Assembly: GCF_001187505.1 (NCBI RefSeq)
Contig: NZ_CP012150.1
Coordinates: forward strand, 6,668,048-6,732,047
DNA: 64,000 nt
Origin: Mycolicibacterium goodii
Lineage (GTDB): Bacteria > Actinomycetota > Actinomycetes > Mycobacteriales > Mycobacteriaceae
Direction: 5' to 3'
In this document: positions 47,663 to 56,753 of the stretch, piece after piece
Layout of the letters: every line of letters starts with the position of its first letter
Numbering within the stretch: the stretch's first letter is position 1
Program-made: the position numbers and the translations under genes
The notes under the pieces: model-generated
Seen by the model: only the letters and a program-made list of their open reading frames with translations
Told to the model about the DNA's origin: nothing
Database searches by the model: none

Positions 47663-49195
47663 ATGACCACAAAGATCCAGCACTTCATCAACGGCCGGCG
47701 CACCGACGCCGGCTCGACCCGTACCGCCGACGTGATGAACCCCAGCACCGGTGAGGTGCAGGCCCAGGTGCTGCTGGCCTCAGCAGCAGACGTCGACGCG
47801 GCGGTCGCCGGTGCCGCCGAGGCGCAGAAGCAGTGGGCTGCCTACAACCCGCAGCGCCGCGCCCGCGTGCTCATGAAGTTCATCGACCTGGTGAACCAGA
47901 ACGCCAACGAGCTGGCCGAGCTGCTCTCGCGCGAGCACGGCAAGACCGTCGCCGACTCACTGGGCGACATCCAGCGCGGCATCGAGGTCATCGAGTTCGC
48001 CGTCGGCATCCCGCACCTGCTCAAGGGCGAGTTCACCGAGGGCGCGGGTACCGGGATCGACGTCTACTCGATCCGTCAGCCCCTCGGCGTCGTCGCGGGC
48101 ATCACGCCGTTCAACTTCCCGGCCATGATCCCGCTGTGGAAGGCAGGCCCCGCGCTCGCATGCGGAAACGCCTTCATTCTCAAGCCTTCCGAGCGCGACC
48201 CCTCGGTGCCGGTGCGCCTGGCCGAGCTGTTCATCGAGGCCGGTCTGCCGCCGGGCGTGTTCCAGGTCGTGCAGGGTGACAAGGAAGCCGTCGACGCGAT
48301 CCTGACCCACCCGACCGTGCAGGGCGTCGGCTTCGTCGGCAGCTCCGACATCGCGCAGTACATCTACTCGACCGCGGCCGCGCACGGCAAGCGTTCACAG
48401 TGCTTCGGCGGTGCCAAGAACCACATGATCGTCATGCCCGACGCCGACCTCGACCAGGCCGTCGACGCACTCATCGGCGCGGGCTACGGCTCGGCCGGCG
48501 AGCGCTGCATGGCGATCAGCGTCGCGGTGCCGGTGGGCGAAGAGACGGCGAACCGTCTCCGCAATCGCCTGGTCGAGCGCGTCAAGCAGCTGCGCGTCGG
48601 CCACAGCCTCGACCCCAAGGCCGACTACGGCCCACTGGTCACCGAGGCCGCGCTCAACCGGGTCAAGGACTACATCGCCCAGGGCGTCGAGGCCGGTGCC
48701 GACCTTGTCGTCGATGGCCGTGAGCGCGCCTCCGACGAGCTGACCTTCAGTGTTGAAGGGGGCGAACAAGACCTGTCAGGCGGCTACTTCATCGGACCCA
48801 CCCTGTTCGATCACGTCAAGACCGACATGTCGATCTACACCGACGAGATCTTCGGCCCGGTGCTGTGCATCGTCCGTGCCCACGATTACGAAGAGGCGCT
48901 GAGCCTGCCCACCAAGCATGAGTACGGCAACGGCGTGGCGATCTTCACCCGCGACGGCGACGCGGCCCGCGACTTCGTCTCACGCGTGCAGGTCGGCATG
49001 GTCGGGGTGAACGTGCCGATCCCGGTGCCCGTGGCCTACCACACCTTCGGTGGCTGGAAGCGGTCCGGCTTCGGCGATCTCAACCAGCACGGCCCGGCCT
49101 CGATCCAGTTCTACACCAAGACCAAGACCGTCACCGAGCGGTGGCCGTCGGGAATCAAGGATGGCGCCGAGTTCGTCATCCCGACCATGAAGTAG
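47663..49195 (+). CDS. mmsA: Methylmalonate-semialdehyde dehydrogenase (acylating)
   Basis: The 510-residue CoA-acylating aldehyde dehydrogenase has ITPFNFPAMIPLWKAGPALA, the NAD-site VGFVGSSDIAQYIYS, QCFGGAKNHMIVMPDADLDQ and the catalytic Cys in GSAGERCMAISVA. It converts methylmalonate semialdehyde to propanoyl-CoA at the end of valine degradation. ATG 47663 is used. The upstream region has a GGATATCC palindrome (47596-47603) and a small CTCGGT/ACCGAG hairpin (47610-47625). It heads the mmsA-acyl-CoA dehydrogenase-mmsB operon. Confidence 0.95.
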   Translation: MTTKIQHFINGRRTDAGSTRTADVMNPSTGEVQAQVLLASAADVDAAVAGAAEAQKQWAAYNPQRRARVLMKFIDLVNQNANELAELLSREHGKTVADSLGDIQRGIEVIEFAVGIPHLLKGEFTEGAGTGIDVYSIRQPLGVVAGITPFNFPAMIPLWKAGPALACGNAFILKPSERDPSVPVRLAELFIEAGLPPGVFQVVQGDKEAVDAILTHPTVQGVGFVGSSDIAQYIYSTAAAHGKRSQCFGGAKNHMIVMPDADLDQAVDALIGAGYGSAGERCMAISVAVPVGEETANRLRNRLVERVKQLRVGHSLDPKADYGPLVTEAALNRVKDYIAQGVEAGADLVVDGRERASDELTFSVEGGEQDLSGGYFIGPTLFDHVKTDMSIYTDEIFGPVLCIVRAHDYEEALSLPTKHEYGNGVAIFTRDGDAARDFVSRVQVGMVGVNVPIPVPVAYHTFGGWKRSGFGDLNQHGPASIQFYTKTKTVTERWPSGIKDGAEFVIPTMK

Positions 49196-49201
49196 CAACA
49201 C

Positions 49202-50361
49202 GTGAACCTCAGCGATCTGGACGACGACGAACGTGTGATCGTCGAGACGGCGGCCGCGTTCGCCGAAAACGCATCGCGCCTTACGCGTTGGAGTGGGACG
49301 AGAAGCACCACTTCCCCACCGACGTGCTGCGCGAGGCGGCCGAACTGGGCATGGGTGCGATCTACTGCCGTGAGGACGTCGGCGGCTCGGAGTTGCGGCG
49401 GCTCGACGCCGTCCGCATCTTCGAGGCGCTCTCGGCGGCCGATCCGACCCTCGCGGCGTTCCTGTCCATCCACAACATGTGCGCGTGGATGGTGGACACC
49501 TGCGGCACCGAGGACCAACGCAAGACGTGGGTGCCCAGGCTGGCCACGATGGAGACCATAGCCAGCTACTGCCTCACCGAACCGGGCGCCGGATCCGACG
49601 CCGCGGCACTGCGCACCCGCGCGGTCCGCGACGGGGACCACTACGTGCTCGACGGCGTCAAGCAGTTCATCTCCGGCGCGGGCACCTCGGATCTGTACGT
49701 GGTGATGGCCCGCACGGGAGGTGAAGGGCCGCGCGGCATCTCGACGTTCGTGGTCGAGAAGGACACGCCCGGGCTGAGTTTCGGCGCCGACGAGCAGAAG
49801 ATGGGCTGGAACGCCCAGCCCACCGCCCAGGTGATCTTCGAGGGTGTGCGGGTGCCCGCCGACGCGTTGCTCGGCAACACCGAGGGCGCTGGCTTCGGCA
49901 TCGCGATGAACGGGCTCAACGGCGGTCGCATCAACATCGCGGCGTGCTCGCTGGGCGGTGCCCAGGCGGCCTATGAGAAGTCGGTCGGCTATCTGGCCGA
50001 CCGGCAGGCGTTCGGCGCGGCACTGCTCGACGAGCCCACCATCCGGTTCACCCTCGCCGACATGGCCACCGGGCTGGAGACGTCGCGAAACCTGTTGTGG
50101 CGGGCGGCATCGGCCCTCGACGCCAACCACCCCGACAAGGTCACGCTGTGCGCGATGGCCAAGCGCTATGTCACCGACACCTGCTTCGACGTCGCCGATT
50201 CGGCGCTGCAGTTGCACGGCGGTTACGGCTACCTGCGCGAGTACGGCCTGGAGAAGATCGTCCGCGATCTGCGGGTGCACCGCATCCTTGAAGGAACCAA
50301 CGAAATCATGCGTGTGGTCATCGGCCGTAGTGAAGCGGCCCGGGCACGCGCCTCGGCGTAG
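49202..50361 (+). CDS. Acyl-CoA dehydrogenase (isobutyryl-CoA type, FadE9-like), 5' end frameshifted
   Basis: The protein begins at GTG 49202 with NLSDLDDDERVIVETAAAFA, but the frame changes at the A-run 49266-49269. The main frame then continues KRIAPYALEWDEKHHFPTDV to 50361, with CLTEPGAGSDAAALRTR, the FAD-loop and the C-terminal QLHGGYGYLREYGLEKIVRD plus the catalytic-base region HRILEGTNEIMRVV. One missing A (five expected) restores a normal protein of about 386 residues. Its place between mmsA and mmsB fits isobutyryl-CoA dehydrogenation in valine breakdown. As written, the gene would lack its first 22 residues or be silent. Confidence 0.88.
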
Positions 50362-50377
50362 CAGGACAGGAGATCAG

Positions 50378-51250
50378 ATGGCGACCATTGCGTTCCTGGG
50401 ATTGGGCCACATGGGCGGCCCGATGGCGGCCAACCTCGCAGGCGCGGGCCACACCGTGCGCGGGTTCGACCCGGTGCCCGCCCTCGTCGAGGCCGCGGAG
50501 ACCAAGGGCATCAAGGTGTTCGGCACGGGCGCCGAGGCCGCCTCCGAGGCCGAGGTGGTCATCACGTCGTTGCCCAACGGGGACATCGTCAAGTCCTGTT
50601 ATGCGGAGGTGCTTCCCACCGCACCCGAGGGCACGCTGTTCATCGACACCTCGACCATCTCCGTCGACGACGCCCGCACGGTGCATGCGCAGGCCCTGGA
50701 GAAGGGCCACGCCCAACTCGACGCGCCGGTCTCCGGCGGCGTGAAGGGTGCCACAGCGGGCACGCTGGCGTTCATGGTCGGCGGTGAGGGCGACGCCGTC
50801 GAGCGGGCCCGCCCGATCCTCGATCCCATGGCGGGCAAAATCATTCACTGCGGTGGGTCCGGCACCGGGCAGGCGGCCAAGCTGTGCAACAACATGGTGC
50901 TTGCGGTGCAGCAGATCGCGATCGGTGAGGCGTTCGTGCTCGCCGAGAAGCTCGGCCTGTCCGCGCAGTCGCTGTTCGACGTCATCACCGGCGCCACCGG
51001 CAACTGCTGGGCCGTGCACACCAACTGCCCGGTTCCCGGTCCGGTGCCGACGTCACCGGCCAACAACGACTTCAAGCCGGGCTTCGCGACGTCGCTGATG
51101 AACAAGGACCTGGGCCTGGCGATGGCGGCGGTTTCGTCGACCGGTGCCAGCGCACCGCTCGGCAGCCACGCCGCCGAGATCTACGCCGAGTTCAACCAGG
51201 ACAACGCGGACAAGGACTTCAGCGCGGTGATCGAACTGCTGCGCGGCTGA
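50378..51250 (+). CDS. mmsB: 3-hydroxyisobutyrate dehydrogenase
   Basis: The 290-residue enzyme has the Rossmann motif AFLGLGHMGGPMAANLAGAG, the DAPVSGGVKGATAGTLAFMV signature of the beta-hydroxyacid dehydrogenases, and the catalytic Lys in GQAAKLCNNMVL. It oxidises 3-hydroxyisobutyrate to methylmalonate semialdehyde, the substrate of mmsA. ATG 50378 has AGGAG 5 bp upstream. It is the last gene of the valine operon and converges with the HAD gene. Confidence 0.95.
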   Translation: MATIAFLGLGHMGGPMAANLAGAGHTVRGFDPVPALVEAAETKGIKVFGTGAEAASEAEVVITSLPNGDIVKSCYAEVLPTAPEGTLFIDTSTISVDDARTVHAQALEKGHAQLDAPVSGGVKGATAGTLAFMVGGEGDAVERARPILDPMAGKIIHCGGSGTGQAAKLCNNMVLAVQQIAIGEAFVLAEKLGLSAQSLFDVITGATGNCWAVHTNCPVPGPVPTSPANNDFKPGFATSLMNKDLGLAMAAVSSTGASAPLGSHAAEIYAEFNQDNADKDFSAVIELLRG

Positions 51251-51262
51251 TCCGGCTGAAGT

Positions 51263-52060
51263 TCACGCCGCCGACGGGCTGTGCTGCGCCCACCACTGGG
51301 CCAGCAGCCGCCGGCACGTCGCCAGGCGCAGCCCGTCGGCGCAGGTGTAGTCCGCGCGCACCGTGACGGCCGGACCGGTGACGTCGGGGTCCGCCCCGAC
51401 GAGGGCGGGCGCGAGCCCGGCCGCATTGGCCGCGCGCAGACCCGCAGCCGATCCGGCGATGCCGAGCGCGTCGTGCGGTGCGACGCCGAGTTCGGCCAGC
51501 GCCTGGCCGAACGCCTCCGCGTGGGTGCCGCTCACGTCGTCACCGGTGACGATTACGTCGACGAGTCCATCGCCCACCAGTTGCCGCACGAGCGGTTCGA
51601 CCCAGCGCCGCCTGCCGCCGGAAACCACGCCCACCGGGACGTTCTGGGCGAACGCGTCCATCACCAGGTCGACCAGACCCGCCCGGGGCGACAACCCGAG
51701 GTCGAGGATCATCTCGTCGAAGATCATGTCCTTGGTCGCGCAGATCTCGTCGGCGAGCAGTTCCACCAGCACGTCGCACTCGGGGCCGACACAGCGTTTG
51801 CGCAACTCGGCGCCGACCCGTTGGCGTTCGTCACGCAACGCCAACAGTTGGCGGTAGCGCGCGGGCGACCACTGCAACGGCAGTCCGTGCGCGGCGAAGG
51901 CCGCGTTGAACACCACGCGGTGACCGTCGAGGTCGAGATCCGACATCGCGTCGAGGTCGAAAATCAGTGCTCGCAGCGGATGGGCACCGGGGTCAGCCGA
52001 CTGCGTACAGTCCCACCAGAACCTGCCGGCACGCCATGCTTTCTCCTGTACAGGGGACAC
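51263..52060 (-). CDS. HAD-superfamily hydrolase
   Basis: The protein of about 265 residues has HAD motif I as IFDLDAMSDLDLDGHRVVF, a helical cap, motif II-like VGVVSGG, and VIVTGDDVSGTHAEAFGQAL with motif IV-like GIAGSAAGLRAANAAGL. Motif I has the two Asp in FDLDAM but lacks the usual Gly-Thr/Val after them, and the late acidic motif is GIAGSAAG rather than GDSxxD, so activity as a phosphatase is doubtful. The start is uncertain: GTG 52060 is the only good codon; no ATG precedes motif I. Confidence 0.7.
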   Translation of the reverse strand: MSPVQEKAWRAGRFWWDCTQSADPGAHPLRALIFDLDAMSDLDLDGHRVVFNAAFAAHGLPLQWSPARYRQLLALRDERQRVGAELRKRCVGPECDVLVELLADEICATKDMIFDEMILDLGLSPRAGLVDLVMDAFAQNVPVGVVSGGRRRWVEPLVRQLVGDGLVDVIVTGDDVSGTHAEAFGQALAELGVAPHDALGIAGSAAGLRAANAAGLAPALVGADPDVTGPAVTVRADYTCADGLRLATCRRLLAQWWAQHSPSAA

Positions 52061-52094
52061 ACCGACAGGGTGGCCTGGATCACAGGGCCACGCG

Positions 52095-52110
52095 TCCCCC
52101 CTACGGGGGA
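52095..52110. promoter_or_regulatory. Short GC-rich inverted repeat before the NarL-type operon
   Basis: TCCCCC, CTAC, GGGGGA form a perfect 6-bp inverted repeat about 65 bp upstream of the response regulator start. The position suits an operator, perhaps for the regulator itself. It resembles but does not match the DosR box, so I make no claim that DosR binds here. Confidence 0.35.
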
Positions 52111-52175
52111 TTCGGCAGGCGAACTGCGGTACAAGTTGAGCCATCCGGCGATCTCGTCCCTCTATGGTGTGTGCC

Positions 52176-52838
52176 ATGGCGCCCTCCAGCCCGGTGCGCC
52201 TTGTGCTGGTCGATGACCACGAGATGGTCATCGAGGGTCTCAAGGCCATGCTCGCCGCGTTCTCCGACCGCGTGCAGGTGGTCGGACAAGCCGTCGGTGC
52301 CGAGAAGGCCGTCAGCGTGGTCGAGGAACTCGACCCGGACATCGTGCTGTGCGATGTGCGGATGCAGGGGGTCAGCGGCCTCGACCTGTGCCAGACGCTG
52401 CTCGAGCGCAACCCGCGGCGCAGGGTCGTGATGCTGTCGGTCTACGACGACGAGCAGTATCTGTTCCAGGCCCTGCGCGTGGGTGCGGCGGGGTATCTGC
52501 TCAAAAGCATCAGCAGCGACGATCTGGTGCATCAGTTGGAGTTCGCGCACAGCGGCGAGACGGCCATCGACCCGGTGATGGCGGCAAGGGCGGCGGGCAC
52601 CGCGGCCCGGTTGCAGCGCGACGAGTTCTGGCCCGGGGCACGCCAGGGGCTGACGCAGCGTGAGAGCGAGATCCTGTCGTTCGTGGTGGCGGGCCTGTCC
52701 AACCGCGGCATCGCCAACAAGCTGGTGATCGGTGAGGAGACCGTGAAGACCCATCTGCGTTCCATCTACCGCAAGCTGGGCGTCAGTGACCGTGCCGGCG
52801 CGGTGGCGACGGCGCTGCGCGAGGGCATCTACCAGTGA
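52176..52838 (+). CDS. NarL/LuxR-family response regulator
   Basis: The 220-residue protein has a receiver domain with Asp-Asp in VLVDDHEMVIEGL, phospho-acceptor Asp in DIVLCDVRMQGVSG, and Lys in GYLLKSIS. A LuxR-type HTH (LTQRESEILSFVVAGLSNRG followed by GEETVKTHLRSIYRKLGV) binds DNA. It starts at ATG 52176 or GTG 52164. Its TGA overlaps the kinase GTG, so the pair is co-translated. Confidence 0.92.
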   Translation: MAPSSPVRLVLVDDHEMVIEGLKAMLAAFSDRVQVVGQAVGAEKAVSVVEELDPDIVLCDVRMQGVSGLDLCQTLLERNPRRRVVMLSVYDDEQYLFQALRVGAAGYLLKSISSDDLVHQLEFAHSGETAIDPVMAARAAGTAARLQRDEFWPGARQGLTQRESEILSFVVAGLSNRGIANKLVIGEETVKTHLRSIYRKLGVSDRAGAVATALREGIYQ

Positions 52839-54082
52839 GTGCAGCCAGGCGCCCCATGAAACCGGTCCGCGATCTCGTCGACGCCGACCGCGAACTGGTG
52901 CTGCTGCGTGAGCTCATCCAGGCCGCCTCCAGCGGGCCGGGGGTGGAGCCGCTGGCCGCGGCGGCCGCGCGCATGATCACCGACGCGACCGGTACCGACG
53001 TCTGTTTCGTGCACGTGCTCGACGATTCGGACCGCTCGCTGACGCTGGCCGGGGCCACGCCGCCGTTCGACAGTGAGGTCGGCAAGATCCGGCTGCCCAT
53101 CGGACAGGGCATCTCCGGGTGGGTGGCGGGGCACCGCGAGCCCGTGGTGATCAGCCACAACAAGGAGGCCGATCCGCGCTACCTGCCGTTCGAGTCGCTG
53201 CGCGGGCGCGATTTCACGTCGATGGTGTCGGTGCCGATGGAGACCGAGCCCGGCGGGTTGGTGGGTGTGCTCAACGTGCACACCGTGCGACGACGCGAGT
53301 TCACACCGCGCGATGTGGAACTGCTCGTGGTGATCGGCCGGTTGATCGCCGGGGCGTTGCACCAGGCCCGCCTGCACCGCAGGCTCGTGGCCCGCGAACG
53401 CGCGCACGAGAATTTCGTCGAGCAGGTCATCGAGGCCCAGGAGCTGGAGCGCCGCAGGCTCGCGGCCGACATCCACGACGGCATCTCACAGCGGCTGGTG
53501 ACGCTGTCCTACCGGCTCGACGCCGCCGCGCGCGCGGCCGACGATCCGCAGGCGGTGGCCGAACAGCTGGGCAAGGCCCGTGAACTGGCCGACCTGACGC
53601 TGCAGGAGGCGCGCGCGGCGATCAGCGGGCTGCGTCCGCCGGTGCTCGACGACCTGGGTCTCTCGGGCGGGTTGGCGAGCCTGGCCCGGTCGATACCGCA
53701 GGTCGAGCTCGAGGTCGATCTGGCCGAGACCCGGGTGCCCGACCACATCGAGCTGGCGCTGTACCGGATCGCGCAGGAATGCCTGCAGAACGTCGTCAAG
53801 CACGCCCGCGCCACCACCGCGCGGCTCACCTTCGCGGTCGAGGAGAACGTGGCCCGGCTCGAGATCGTGGACGACGGAATAGGTTTCGACACCTTCGAGC
53901 ATCCGCTCGGCAGCGACGAGATGAGCGGTTACGGCCTGTTGTCGATGGCCGAGCGCGCCGAGATCGTCGGCGGCAGGCTCAACATCCGGTCCCGGCCGGG
54001 TGCGGGCACGGCGGTCACCGCGACCATCCCGCTGCCCACCGCCGCACACGACCCTCCGCCGAAACCGACAAAAATGTCGTGA
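52835..54082 (+). CDS. GAF-domain sensor histidine kinase, NarX/DesK type
   Basis: The 415-residue protein has a GAF domain (about 30-190: GVEPLAAAAARMITDATGTD ... GKIRLPIGQGISGWVAGHRE), a HisKA_3 dimerisation helix with phospho-acceptor His in ERRRLAADIHDGISQRL, and an ATPase domain with ALYRIAQECLQNVVKHA and VDDGIGFD. No membrane helix, so it is cytoplasmic. It starts at GTG 52835 overlapping the regulator stop. The GAF ligand is unknown; it lacks the paired heme GAF design of DosS. Confidence 0.9.
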   Translation: MSAARRPMKPVRDLVDADRELVLLRELIQAASSGPGVEPLAAAAARMITDATGTDVCFVHVLDDSDRSLTLAGATPPFDSEVGKIRLPIGQGISGWVAGHREPVVISHNKEADPRYLPFESLRGRDFTSMVSVPMETEPGGLVGVLNVHTVRRREFTPRDVELLVVIGRLIAGALHQARLHRRLVARERAHENFVEQVIEAQELERRRLAADIHDGISQRLVTLSYRLDAAARAADDPQAVAEQLGKARELADLTLQEARAAISGLRPPVLDDLGLSGGLASLARSIPQVELEVDLAETRVPDHIELALYRIAQECLQNVVKHARATTARLTFAVEENVARLEIVDDGIGFDTFEHPLGSDEMSGYGLLSMAERAEIVGGRLNIRSRPGAGTAVTATIPLPTAAHDPPPKPTKMS

Positions 54083-54121
54083 TCACGCAGCGGCAGCGAC
54101 GTTTACGTCGATCTCGGGGGA

Positions 54122-54652
54122 TCAGAAGTCGCCGGAGTTGCGGCGCAGCGTCTCGATGGACGACGCGAGCGCGCGGGACTCCTCGTCGGACATCCCGACA
54201 TCGGCGAACACCTGCTTGTTGAGCGTGACGGTCGCATCCTCGACGGTGGAGCGGCCCAGGTCGGTGATGCGCACCAGCGTGGTGCGGCCGTCGGTCGGAT
54301 GCGGGACTCGCTCGACCAGGCCCGCGGCCTCCAACCGCCGGATCGCATGGGTGACGCTGGTGACGTGCACCTGCAGCCGGTCCGAGGCCTTGGTGATGGG
54401 CAGTGCCCCGGACCGGCTGAAGGCCAGCAGGCGCAGCAGTTCGAACCGGGAGAAGCTCAGGTCGTAGGGGCGCAGCGCGTTCTCCACCCGGGCCAGCAGG
54501 ATCTGGTGGGCCCGCATGACCGAGGTGACCGCGACCATCCCGTCGGCGACGTCACCCCACCCGGCCGCATCCCAGTTGGCGCGGGCCAGCGCGATGGGGT
54601 CGGCCTGGTCGGCATGGTCGGCGGGATCGCCGGCTTCCGGTGAGGAGGGCAC
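54122..54652 (-). CDS. MarR-family transcriptional regulator
   Basis: The 176-residue protein has a winged-helix MarR domain: LSFSRFELLRLLAFSRSGAL, then ASDRLQVHVTSVTHAIRRLE, the wing VERVPHPTDGRTTLVRITDL. The N-terminus is an Asp/Ala-rich arm. It starts at GTG 54652, 35 bp after the aminotransferase stop on the same strand, so it could be cotranscribed with the four-gene biosynthetic cluster. In M. tuberculosis, from memory, a MarR gene (Rv0737) follows rslA directly; this looks like its orthologue. Confidence 0.85.
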   Translation of the reverse strand: MPSSPEAGDPADHADQADPIALARANWDAAGWGDVADGMVAVTSVMRAHQILLARVENALRPYDLSFSRFELLRLLAFSRSGALPITKASDRLQVHVTSVTHAIRRLEAAGLVERVPHPTDGRTTLVRITDLGRSTVEDATVTLNKQVFADVGMSDEESRALASSIETLRRNSGDF

Positions 54653-54687
54653 GCCTCTTCATACCGCATCGCCGTGCCCCACGGAAC

Positions 54688-55722
54688 TCACGGCAAAGCC
54701 AGGCGCGTTGCGCGCAACACCGCGCGGGTGGATTCCCGCGTGCCGACCGTGATGCGCACCCCGCCGTCGGCGTAGTGGCGCACCCGCAGCCCGCAGTTGT
54801 CGAACACCTCGCGCCACGGCACCCCCGCGGCGGGCAGGTACACGAAGTTGGCCTGACCGTCGGTGCTGTAGACGCCCATCGAGCGCAGCCGCAACTGCAG
54901 GAACCGCCGCTCCGCGGAGATCATCCGGATGCGTTGGCGCAGCTGACCTTCGGCGTCGTAGGAGGCCGCGACCGCGACGAGTGCGGGCAACCCGATGCCG
55001 AACGGCAACTGCATGGCCCACAGCTGACGCGCGAGTTGGGGTGCGCAGAAGCCGTAGCCGATCCGCAGGCCGGCCAGCCCGTACGCCTTGGAAAAGGTGC
55101 GCACCACCACGACATTGCGGAAACGTTCGACCAGGCGCGGCCCGTCGATGCGGTTGGCGGGGCCGAGGAACTCGACGTAGGCCTCGTCGAGGATCACCAC
55201 GGTGTCGGCGGGCACGCTCTGAAGGAACCGCTCGATGTCCTCGGCCGGTTCGATCGTGCCGGTGGGGTTGTGCGGGCGGCACACCACCACGACGCGGGCC
55301 TGCCGCGCGGCGTCGGCCATCGCGTTGAGGTTGTGGTGGCCGTACACGTCGAGGTCGACGGTCACCGACCGCAGCCGGGCCATCTGGGCGAAGATCGGGT
55401 ACCCGTCGAAGGTCGGTGCCGACATCACCATGGTGTCGCCGGGACTGGTGACCGCATGCAGCACCTGCATGATGACGCCGGTCGCGCCGACCCCGATGAT
55501 CACCTGCCCCTCGTTCACCCCGACCCGCCCCGCGATCAGCGACCGCAACCGCTCGGGCAGGAACTCCGGATACCGGTTGGCGGCGTCCACCGCGGTGCTC
55601 AGCGCGGCCTTCACCGCGGGCAACGGCGGATACGGGAACTCGTTGAGCGACAGGGCCAATGGGTTGACGGCAGGCGGGAGCGCATCGACCGCCTCGACCA
55701 GGGTGCCACGCGGGGCGACCAT
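54688..55722 (-). CDS. PLP-dependent aminotransferase class I/II (HisC-like)
   Basis: The 344-residue fold-type I enzyme has ALSLNEFPYPPLPAVKAAL, GATGVIMQVLHAVTSPGD, CRPHNPTGTIEP, VILDEAYVEFLG and the PLP-lysine in RTFSKAYGLAGLRIGYG. It resembles histidinol-phosphate or aromatic aminotransferases. ATG 55722 shares a base with the ketosynthase stop (TGATG). As the last enzyme of the SigL-linked cluster it may aminate a ketone made by the ThDP enzyme or ketosynthase. A role in histidine synthesis is unlikely in this context. Confidence 0.85.
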   Translation of the reverse strand: MVAPRGTLVEAVDALPPAVNPLALSLNEFPYPPLPAVKAALSTAVDAANRYPEFLPERLRSLIAGRVGVNEGQVIIGVGATGVIMQVLHAVTSPGDTMVMSAPTFDGYPIFAQMARLRSVTVDLDVYGHHNLNAMADAARQARVVVVCRPHNPTGTIEPAEDIERFLQSVPADTVVILDEAYVEFLGPANRIDGPRLVERFRNVVVVRTFSKAYGLAGLRIGYGFCAPQLARQLWAMQLPFGIGLPALVAVAASYDAEGQLRQRIRMISAERRFLQLRLRSMGVYSTDGQANFVYLPAAGVPWREVFDNCGLRVRHYADGGVRITVGTRESTRAVLRATRLALP

Positions 55723-56753
55723 CAGGCCCGGCCTCCCCAGCGGACCGCCGCCGCGCCGGCGAAGTCGCCGGCATGCGCGAACGCCGCCATCAGCACCGTG
55801 TCGCCTGCCTTGACCCGGCCGTCGGTGACCGCCCGGTCGAAGTTGATCGGGATGCCCGCGCCGAAGAGGTTGCCGCAGGTGTCGAACGTGTCGACGTGCC
55901 GTTCGTCGGGCAACTCCAGGGCCTCGCGCCAGTTGCGCAGGAACACCCGGTTGGGCTGGTTGGTGACGAACAGGTCGACGTCTTTGGGGCGGATGCCGAT
56001 CCGGTCGCACACCGCATACGACACCTCGGGGACCTGCCGGTTGCCCCGCGCCAGCACCTTGGTGATCTTGCTCTCGGTGAACCCGATGTACCCCTCCCCC
56101 GGTCCGGGCTGCCACCACTTGCGCGGCGGGTCCGACGCGATGGTCATGTCCCCGGCGTACTCGCCGTAGGTGCGGCATTCGACGTCGAGGATCGGCGACG
56201 CGTCCGACACCGTGACGAGGCCGACGGCGGCACCGTCACCGGGTACCGACGCCTGCGCCTTGCGGCGGATGGTCTCCTGGTCGAAGATCTGGCCTGCGGC
56301 GTTCTGCGCCACCGCGATCAGCGCGGTGTGCCCTTCACCCGACGCCAGCAGGTTGCGCGCCAACTTCAGGCCGAGGACGAAGGCCGCGCAGCCCCCGTTG
56401 TGCAGGTCGATCACCCAGTTGGGCTTGAGACCGAGGCGGTGTGCCATGCCGCCACCGCCGCCGTAGAACGGCACGTCGGGCATCTGGGTGTGCGTGATGA
56501 GCACATCGGCGCCGAGGACCGTGTCCGCACCGTGGCGTTCGATCAGCCCGGCCGCGGCCCGCTCGATCATGTCGATCGCGGTCTCGTCGGGGGCCACGTG
56601 GTGGCGGAACCGCGGCGCCCGGAACATCAGGTTGTCGCGCAGGTCGTCGGTCTCGGCGAACTGGGCGTAGTAGTCGGCACCGATCGGCTCACCGGGCAGG
56701 TAGGTGGACACGTCGACGAGGCTGACGGGGATGGTGTTCATGGGGGCTCTCAT
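55722..56753 (-). CDS. 3-oxoacyl-ACP synthase III family protein (FabH-like) with altered triad
   Basis: The 343-residue thiolase-fold protein has nucleophile Cys122 in VIDLHNGGCAAFVLGLKLA and Asn295 in DTCGNLFGAG, as in FabH. The position of the catalytic His, normally in HQAN, reads TNQPN (Asn265). Decarboxylating ketosynthases need that His, so this enzyme may use a non-decarboxylating or acyl-transfer reaction. ATG 56753 overlaps the SRPBCC stop (ATGA). It is the third gene of the ThDP cluster. Confidence 0.85.
   Translation of the reverse strand: MRAPMNTIPVSLVDVSTYLPGEPIGADYYAQFAETDDLRDNLMFRAPRFRHHVAPDETAIDMIERAAAGLIERHGADTVLGADVLITHTQMPDVPFYGGGGGMAHRLGLKPNWVIDLHNGGCAAFVLGLKLARNLLASGEGHTALIAVAQNAAGQIFDQETIRRKAQASVPGDGAAVGLVTVSDASPILDVECRTYGEYAGDMTIASDPPRKWWQPGPGEGYIGFTESKITKVLARGNRQVPEVSYAVCDRIGIRPKDVDLFVTNQPNRVFLRNWREALELPDERHVDTFDTCGNLFGAGIPINFDRAVTDGRVKAGDTVLMAAFAHAGDFAGAAAVRWGGRA

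Noticed and set aside
52095..52110. DosR box before the NarL-type pair
   Set aside because: The inverted repeat lacks the GGGACT...AGTCCC core spacing of DosR sites, and the kinase lacks the paired heme GAF layout.
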